NCBI GenBank assembly: GCA_945859605.1
Contig: OX243811.1
Coordinates: 66,958,395 to 67,022,394, forward strand
DNA: 64,000 bases
Origin: Lumbricus rubellus
Lineage: Eukaryota > Annelida > Clitellata > Crassiclitellata > Lumbricidae
Direction: 5' to 3'
Shown: in pieces, positions 58,582-64,000 of the stretch
How positions within the stretch are numbered: the stretch's first letter is position 1
How the letters are laid out: each line of letters starts with the position of its first letter
Made by a program: the position numbers and the translations under genes
The notes under the pieces: generated by a model
Told to the model about the DNA's origin: nothing
Database searches by the model: none
The model's input: the letters and a program-made list of their open reading frames with translations, nothing else

Positions 58582-60549
58582 GTCTCTCTCTCTCTATCGA
58601 TCCTCGTTTGTATGTCTCTGTGCGTCTTTCTGTCTTTCCGCACAGACAGACACAAGCTGTCTGTTTGACAGACAGAGACGAAGACACAGACAGACATACA
58701 CGCACAGATACAAGCAGAGACACGAGAGAGGCATACAGAGATAATAAAGGCAAGACTGATTCAATGACAATATTAATAATAATAATATCAATGGTCTACT
58801 CTGCTTGGTAAAAATGTGAGAGTAGCCTACGTCTTGCATTATCAAAAGGATGCTTTTTCTATTTATCTACTGTTTAATGTACTTTATATCCTACTTACCT
58901 GACTACCCACTTACTCATTTTTAAATAACTTTTTTTATTAACATGCTTACTCACTTACTTATTAAGTTACTAGCTAACCACACCACTTATTTACTTATTT
59001 AATTAGTCACTTGCGTTCTAACTCTTACTTACCTACTCGCTCACTTACTTGCTCTTTTTTAATAATTATTATTATACTAACTAACTAATTTACCAACTAA
59101 CTAACTAAATAATTTACTTGCTTACTCATTCACTTAATTACTAACTTACATACATGGCGTCATACTAGCTAAATTACTTTCTAGCTTACTTACTCACTCA
59201 CTTACTGACTTACCGGAGTAGTTACCCACTCATTCACTTACTTACTTACTTGCATAGTTTCATCGGTTGTACACAAAATGCCCTCTGGCCAGTGATGCCT
59301 GAATAATGACCTCGTGCTGCGAAGCCACCCCTCACTGTCTCTGTCTGTCTGTCTCTGATTATTTGTCTGTCTCTGTCTGTCTCTGCCTCTGTTTCTGCCC
59401 ATGTCTCTCTGTCTCTGTCTCTGTATGTTGTCTGTCTCTCTCCTTGTCTTTGTCTGTCTCTCTTTCTCTATTCCCCCCCCCCCCCAAAGTCACCCGGCGG
59501 TTGTTGACCCACGCACGGCACGCAGTCAATTAGAAAACGTTCAAATGTTCATTCATTGGAACCACCAATCAACCATCAACCAGGTCCTCGCGAATAAGAT
59601 AAGCGCTTGTGAATAGGCTGGTGCCCATTGTTTGACGCACTTAGTAACTTGAAAAATAATCGTAAAAGGAGTGTAAAATAATTTTAAACTAGTTGAAAAT
59701 TGTAATAAAATAATTTCAAAATAATCGTAAAGTAACAGGAAATTTTTCGCAAAAAAGTGGGAAAATAGTCGTCAATAGGACCTAATAGATTTTCGCAAAC
59801 CCGAAGGTCTCCAGCTCATTCGTAGTCGCTCAGTCAATGCAAAAATTATTGGGCAGGTAGTCTATATCAAGATCGGTTCGAGACAAATATACAAGGTCGG
59901 GAGCAGCTACGTGAGGTCATTGAACAACGAAGAGACAGAACTCGAACTGGATGCGGATCGGAACAGACAGCCAGTGGATGATGTAACGGAGGAGCGACGT
60001 GACGGGAAATTTAAAAGGGTCAAGAGTTTCGCTACAGATTAACACAAATTTACAGTCATCCAATTTCATACAGCTGGAAAGGCAGTTTAGGGTCAAAATG
60101 TAGGCCTATACAATCTGGCACGAAGAGCACACGGATGCGGGATCGCTTCCCGTTACCCTCTAAAATGATCACTTATCCTTACTATCGTTAGATGGCGTAT
60201 AGATAAATCGAGCAGTAGGACTATAAATTATAATGCACGACTTGCATGGCTGCCGACAGTTAAATTCGAATCCTGTAATAACGTGAAAACGTTGATAGGC
60301 TAACTATGAATCGTAACCATACTGCACTGAGTCAGTTTGGAATCAAACGAAGATTATTAGCATTGACGTGCAAGACTGCAAGTCCATCGTCAACTAAGAA
60401 AAAATCTGAGATCTTGCAAAGAATCTGAATAGCTCATTGCCCGGTCAACCGTAGCATAATATGCGGAATACACCTAGGTTTGGTGAAAGTGTCATTCAAA
60501 ATCGACAGTCAACCAACCGAACTAAGTTCAATATTTCTTTTCTGTGTTG
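49090..60549. other. Duplicated host flank, copy of 29501-40961
   Basis: Same content as copy 1: inverted repeat arms at 52119-52229 and 53907-54019, GC-richer patch at 54859-55369, (TC)n at 58492-58577, (ACTT)n at 58889-59249, (TCTG)n with 13 C at 59334-59485. No gene is recognised. Confidence 0.85.
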
Positions 60550-60563
60550 AATTAACTTCTTCT

Positions 60564-61638
60564 TTACGTTCTCTGCCAATTGGCAAGTCCAAACGTCCAA
60601 TGTTTCCACTTTTCCCGCTGTTGTGCCATGTCCTTCAGTTCTCTGTATCCAGCTTCCATCATCCCGTCCAGCAGTTTTTGTCTAGGCCTTCTTCTGCACC
60701 TCTTTCCCTCCAATCTTCCTTCAATTATTTCTTTCTGCAGTGAGTCACCTCTTAGCAAATGTCCCACCCAATTCTTTTGTCTTATCTTTATTGTGTCCAG
60801 CAGAGATCTTTTCTCTTCTACCATCATTAGTACTTCTTCATTTGAAACGTGCTTTGTCCAACTGATTTTCTCCATCTTTCTCCATACCCACATTTCAAAA
60901 GCTTCCAGCCTCTGCACATCTTCTTTTCTCATTGTCCATGTCTCTGCGCCATATAACGTCACACTCCATATCAATGTTTTGACCATTCTTTTCTTCAGAT
61001 TTCTATTTAGCCCTCCTCTTAGCAGTTCTTTCCTTTTTAAGAATGCCTCTTTGCCCATTGCTATTCTCCTTCTTATCTCTCTATGACATTTGGCATCGCT
61101 TGATATTAAGCTTCCCAAATAGCAGAATTCCTTCACCTGCTCTATTTCTTCTCCATTTATTTTTATACAAATAGTTGTTTCCTTTTCCTTACTGATCTTC
61201 ATAACTTTTGTCTTTTTGATGTTTATTTTCATGTTGAATTCTTCCGAGGTCGCATTTAGTCGATCCATCATTCGTTGCAGATCCTTTTCACTTCCTGCCA
61301 GCATTGCTTGATCGTCAGCAAACCTTAAAGCTTTTACCCATTTCCCTCCTACTTTTATTCCTTCTTCTGTACCATCAACTGCCTCTCTTATTAGCTCTTC
61401 TATGTAGATATTAAACAGTAATGGTGACAACGGACACCCCTGCCTCACTCCTCTACCAATTTGTCCCGGTTCTGAATATTCCCCCTCTACTCTGACTCTG
61501 ACCTTTTGTCCCATGTACAGATTCCCAATAAGTCTCCTATCTCTCCAGTCGACCCCCATCCTTCTCAATGCACCCATCAATTTCCTCCAATCTACTCTAT
61601 CAAACGCCTTCTCATAATCTACAAAGCATATGCATACT
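60564..61638 (-). pseudogene. LINE reverse transcriptase, 5'-truncated, second copy
   Basis: Same frame as 40976-42050, shifted by 19,588, with the FADD motif intact. Confidence 0.92.
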
Positions 61639-61718
61639 TCCAGCGGCGCCGCCAGGATTTTTTTTCTGTACGCACAACTTGCACAAAATAATATGAAGCG
61701 AACAGCGATCGATACGAG

Positions 61719-61720
<2 letters not shown>

Positions 61721-61760
<40 letters not shown>
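61721..61760. repeat. (TA)20 microsatellite
   Basis: 40 bp of TA against 32 bp at 42133-42164. This is the second of two length differences between the duplicate copies. Confidence 0.95.
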
Positions 61761-61764
<4 letters not shown>

Positions 61765-61928
61765 GTATGTATATACCGTATATGCCTACTGGCGATTATG
61801 AGGTATTACCAGCATAAGCTTTTTGTTCCCTTTTGGGTATACGCATACAGTGGCGGCGCCAGGATTTCAGGTTTGGGGGGGGCTGAAGCCCCAAGCCCAA
61901 GTGGAACATTTTTATGTCGCGCCGAAGG

Positions 61929-62028
61929 CGCGAAGCTGCGAGTGCCGAAGGCACGAAGTCCATACCGACTAGGGGGTCTGGGGGAGCGTCGTAAGCTCCC
62001 CCAGCGGGGTCTGGGGCGGAGCCCCAGC
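61929..62028. repeat. GC-rich ~100-bp repeat, copy 1
   Basis: It contains CGCGAAGCTGCGAGTGCCGA, GGGGGAGCGTCGTAAGCTCC and GGGGTCTGGGGCGGAGCCCC, whose inverted GGGGAG/CTCCCC and GGGGC/GCCCC parts can form hairpins. The second copy is at 62273-62371. Confidence 0.88.
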
Positions 62029-62272
62029 CGCCAAAGCATTTTTAGCTCTGTTGACCTCAACTTGAGCTCTTTTTAGGCTCTTTTTTGCCAGCTATTTATG
62101 AACGATAAAATCATGAAAACTTAAATAAGATGTTGTTTGTAGGGGGTTTTACGGGTACAATCAGTGGCGGCGCCCGGATTTCAGGTTTGGGGGCTGAAAT
62201 CCCAAGCCCTTCCTCCCAGGAACGCACGTAGAATATTTTTCTTAAGGGCAGTAATTTTGCATGCGCTGGAGA

Positions 62273-62371
62273 CGCGAAGCTGCAAGTGCCGAATGCACGA
62301 AGGTCATACCGACTGGGGGGGGTCTGGGGAGCGTTGTAAGCTCCCCCAGCGGGGTCTGGGGCGGAGCCCCA
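62273..62371. repeat. GC-rich ~100-bp repeat, copy 2
   Basis: A diverged copy of 61929-62028, again downstream of a CAGTGGCGGCGCC left-end sequence (62162). Confidence 0.88.
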
Positions 62372-62399
62372 GAAACCAGCGCGTTTTTCGCTGTTGACA

Positions 62400-63085
62400 T
62401 CGAAAGGAGCGCGTTTCAGGCTCATGTTTGCTAACTGTTTATGAACGATAAAGTCATGAAATTTTTTGGGAATTTCCACATAGCAATAATAGCATTTTGG
62501 GCTGTCATCTTTTTACTAATTAGCTCATCATTTCATTGCTGAAGGTTGTGGATTATGACTTCAAAAGTGTCCCCTTGTAGGCCATTGTTTAAATTTTGGA
62601 TATCAGCACTTTAATGGTAACATTTTAAGCTGTCATCTCAACAAAGTTCTCATAATTATTTTATTGCTGACAGAAATGGTTTATGAGTTCAATAATGGTC
62701 CTCCACGTTGTATAAATTATTGAATGCCACACTGCAAGGGTATACCAGTTTTGCTGTCGTCCTAGCAAAATTGTTCATGATGGATAAACAGTAGATAACA
62801 CTCTAGAAATTGATACTGACATTTTTTAGATATAATTTTTTGAAATATTGAAGTACCACAAACTTCGGGGTCTTGTGGACCGTCCTCTGGCTCCCAAGTC
62901 TCCGCCCATGACTGCTGGTGCTAAATTAACACCCATTTCCCAATGAATAGTTGTGTAGGACTACCGGCGTAGCCCCTCAGAAGGCCGGCCGGACATGGTG
63001 CACATAACCTCATCACGGTCTGCGGCGCATTCTATTCGCATGAGCATCGACGCGCTATTGTAGCGAAATTCAAAATTGCTGTCCT
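62400..63085. other. Interior of the hAT-type element, no coding potential seen
   Basis: AT-rich sequence with loosely repeated phrases (GGCTGTCATCT, TTTATTGCTGA, ATTGCTGA). The minus-strand frame at 62961-63197 overlaps the GC-rich minisatellite and is not gene-like. Confidence 0.4.
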
Positions 63086-63089
63086 TGTG

Positions 63090-63320
63090 AATCTCAGTCC
63101 CTTCCTCTGCCAACCCGGACTCAACACCCTTCTCCCGCCAGCCCGGACTCACACCGGGCCAAACCTCAGTCCCCTTCCTCCGCCAGCCAGGACTCACACC
63201 GGCCGAACCTCAGCCCCTTCCTCCACCAGCCAGGACTCACACCGGGCCAAACCTCAGCCCCCTTCCTCCGCCAGCCAGGACTCACACCGGGCCGAACCTC
63301 AGCCCCCTTCCTCCGCCATC
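63090..63320. repeat. GC-rich ~45-bp minisatellite (about five units)
   Basis: Units of the form CCAGCCAGGACTCACACCGG then GCCAAACCTCAGCCCCCTTC and CTCCG, with small variations, lie inside the hAT-type element. The Pro/Ser-rich open frame over it (63087-63416) is a repeat artefact. Confidence 0.9.
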
Positions 63321-63851
63321 GCGGATCTCTGCTTCTCCCCCCCCCGCCAGACCGGTTCTCAGACCAGCCCGGACCTCAGCCCTCTGTCCCCTGCAGCTCC
63401 ATTAGGGTATAAATAAGAGGACTGTGTGCATGCTAAATTGCTAATATTGAGTCGCAGAGAGAATCAATTTCCGGGAGTCGAGCCCAGTCGCAATTGATGT
63501 CTCACATGTGAGTCGATGTATGACCGTCCGCTGCAGTTGAGGTCCGAAAACAAGTTAATAATAACTTTTAAGCCGATACATGGATATACATTGCTTTTTG
63601 CTTTGGGATGAGGCTGAGTCACATTTAGGGGCTTAGCCCCTAACCCCCTCATCTGGTGCCGCCAATGGCATAAGCATCTACACTACCGGGTATGATAATA
63701 TAGTTGATTTCGTTGCCGTTGGTCATTGTCTAGTTTCCTTATTACGAAGTAAGCCGTTTTAGACATTTTCAGTTTTTTTATTTTGGGGGCTGAGCCACGT
63801 TTAGGGGGCTTAGCCCCCCCTTAACCCCCTGGCGCCGCCACTGTACGCATA

Positions 63852-64000
63852 CAGGTAATTTTTCACAGTTTAAACAGGCCTAACTACCAACAAAGCGTTT
63901 CAAAATTCATCCGCAAACCAGTTACATTTGACCTAATTATAAAGTATAGAGCCTAACCGGTGTAGGTCTAAACTCTAAAGGCTTCAAATTATAACCCCCT
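63852..64000. other. Host DNA at the right edge, no feature seen
   Basis: A short AT-rich stretch after the TSD. Nothing is recognised. Confidence 0.4.

Larger units (their letters stand above)
42302..61899. repeat. Tandem duplication unit, copy 2 (19.6 kb)
   Basis: Direct repeat of 22713-42303. In the sections I compared line by line only two length differences, both in simple repeats, were found. Equal lengths and translations of all open frames support near-identity throughout. Confidence 0.97.
61848..63843. mobile_element. hAT-type composite element, 1,996 bp, perfect 8-bp TSD
   Basis: The ends CAGTGGCGGCGCC (61848-61860) and GGCGCCGCCACTG (63831-63843) are perfect 13-bp inverted repeats, flanked by TACGCATA at 61840-61847 and 63844-63851. 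Internally a second left end (CAGTGGCGGCGCCCGGATTT at 62162) and a second right-end-like block (63612-63665) occur. A ~100-bp GC-rich segment is duplicated (61929-62028 and 62273-62371). No transposase is encoded. The first ~52 bp also occur at 42252, cut by the duplication junction. Confidence 0.88.

Noticed and set aside
63087..63416. Proline/serine-rich 109-residue protein
   Set aside because: It is the translation of the ~45-bp GC-rich minisatellite inside a hAT-type element.

Overview
The window is animal nuclear DNA: spliced host exons, microsatellites, DNA transposons with intact target-site duplications (TSDs), a LINE reverse transcriptase, and one large virus-like element. The palindrome TAGGCCTA recurs throughout the host part. 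With the glutamate-carboxypeptidase gene and the repeat style this suggests a marine invertebrate, perhaps a deuterostome such as an echinoderm. That is a guess from composition; no taxonomic marker was seen.

Region 1 (1-13.3 kb) is host DNA. It carries ten recognisable exons encoding the catalytic and C-terminal part of an M28B glutamate carboxypeptidase II-like protein (FOLH1/NAALAD family, + strand, 324-11440; earlier exons lie off the left edge). The introns hold a 1.1 kb hAT-type element (3272-4363), a mariner deletion derivative (7072-7688), a second hAT-type element (9063-9488), a perfect 43-bp fold-back and several minisatellites. All zinc ligands of the peptidase are kept, but the residue at the catalytic general-base position reads as glycine.

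Region 2 (13,303-29,494) is a complete 16.2 kb Polinton/Maverick (adintovirus-like) element with 201-bp terminal inverted repeats (TIRs; 200/201 identical) and a perfect 6-bp TSD (atagcc). The minus strand encodes a DDE integrase with a chromodomain and a zinc-ribbon/phospholipase A2 protein. The plus strand encodes, in order, packaging ATPase, penton-like capsid protein, a glycine-rich hydrophobic virion protein, a dUTPase-fold-like protein, a GTPGLWELL-motif protein broken by a frameshift, a small basic amphipathic protein, the major capsid protein, a SAP/NUMOD-like protein, protein-primed DNA polymerase B, an adenain-type protease, and two fibre-like proteins. The fibres share a phage-tail-fibre-like shaft but end in different heads, one discoidin-like and one C1q-like. 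Together the set covers integration, replication, morphogenesis, maturation, packaging, membrane breach and probably attachment.

Region 3 (29.5-42.3 kb) is host DNA without a recognisable host gene: simple repeats, an inverted repeat pair, a GC-richer 0.5 kb patch and a 5'-truncated LINE.

Region 4 (42,302-61,899) is a direct tandem duplication of 22,713-42,303 (about 19.6 kb). It repeats the right part of the Polinton (polymerase, protease, both fibres, right TIR) and all of region 3. The only differences I found are a poly-C run (14 vs 13) and a TA run (16 vs 20 units). It is either a very recent duplication or an assembly artefact.

Region 5 (61.8-64 kb) is mainly a 2.0 kb hAT-type element (61,848-63,843, TSD tacgcata) with internal duplications and a GC-rich minisatellite. 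The right breakpoint of the tandem duplication lies about 50 bp inside its left end.
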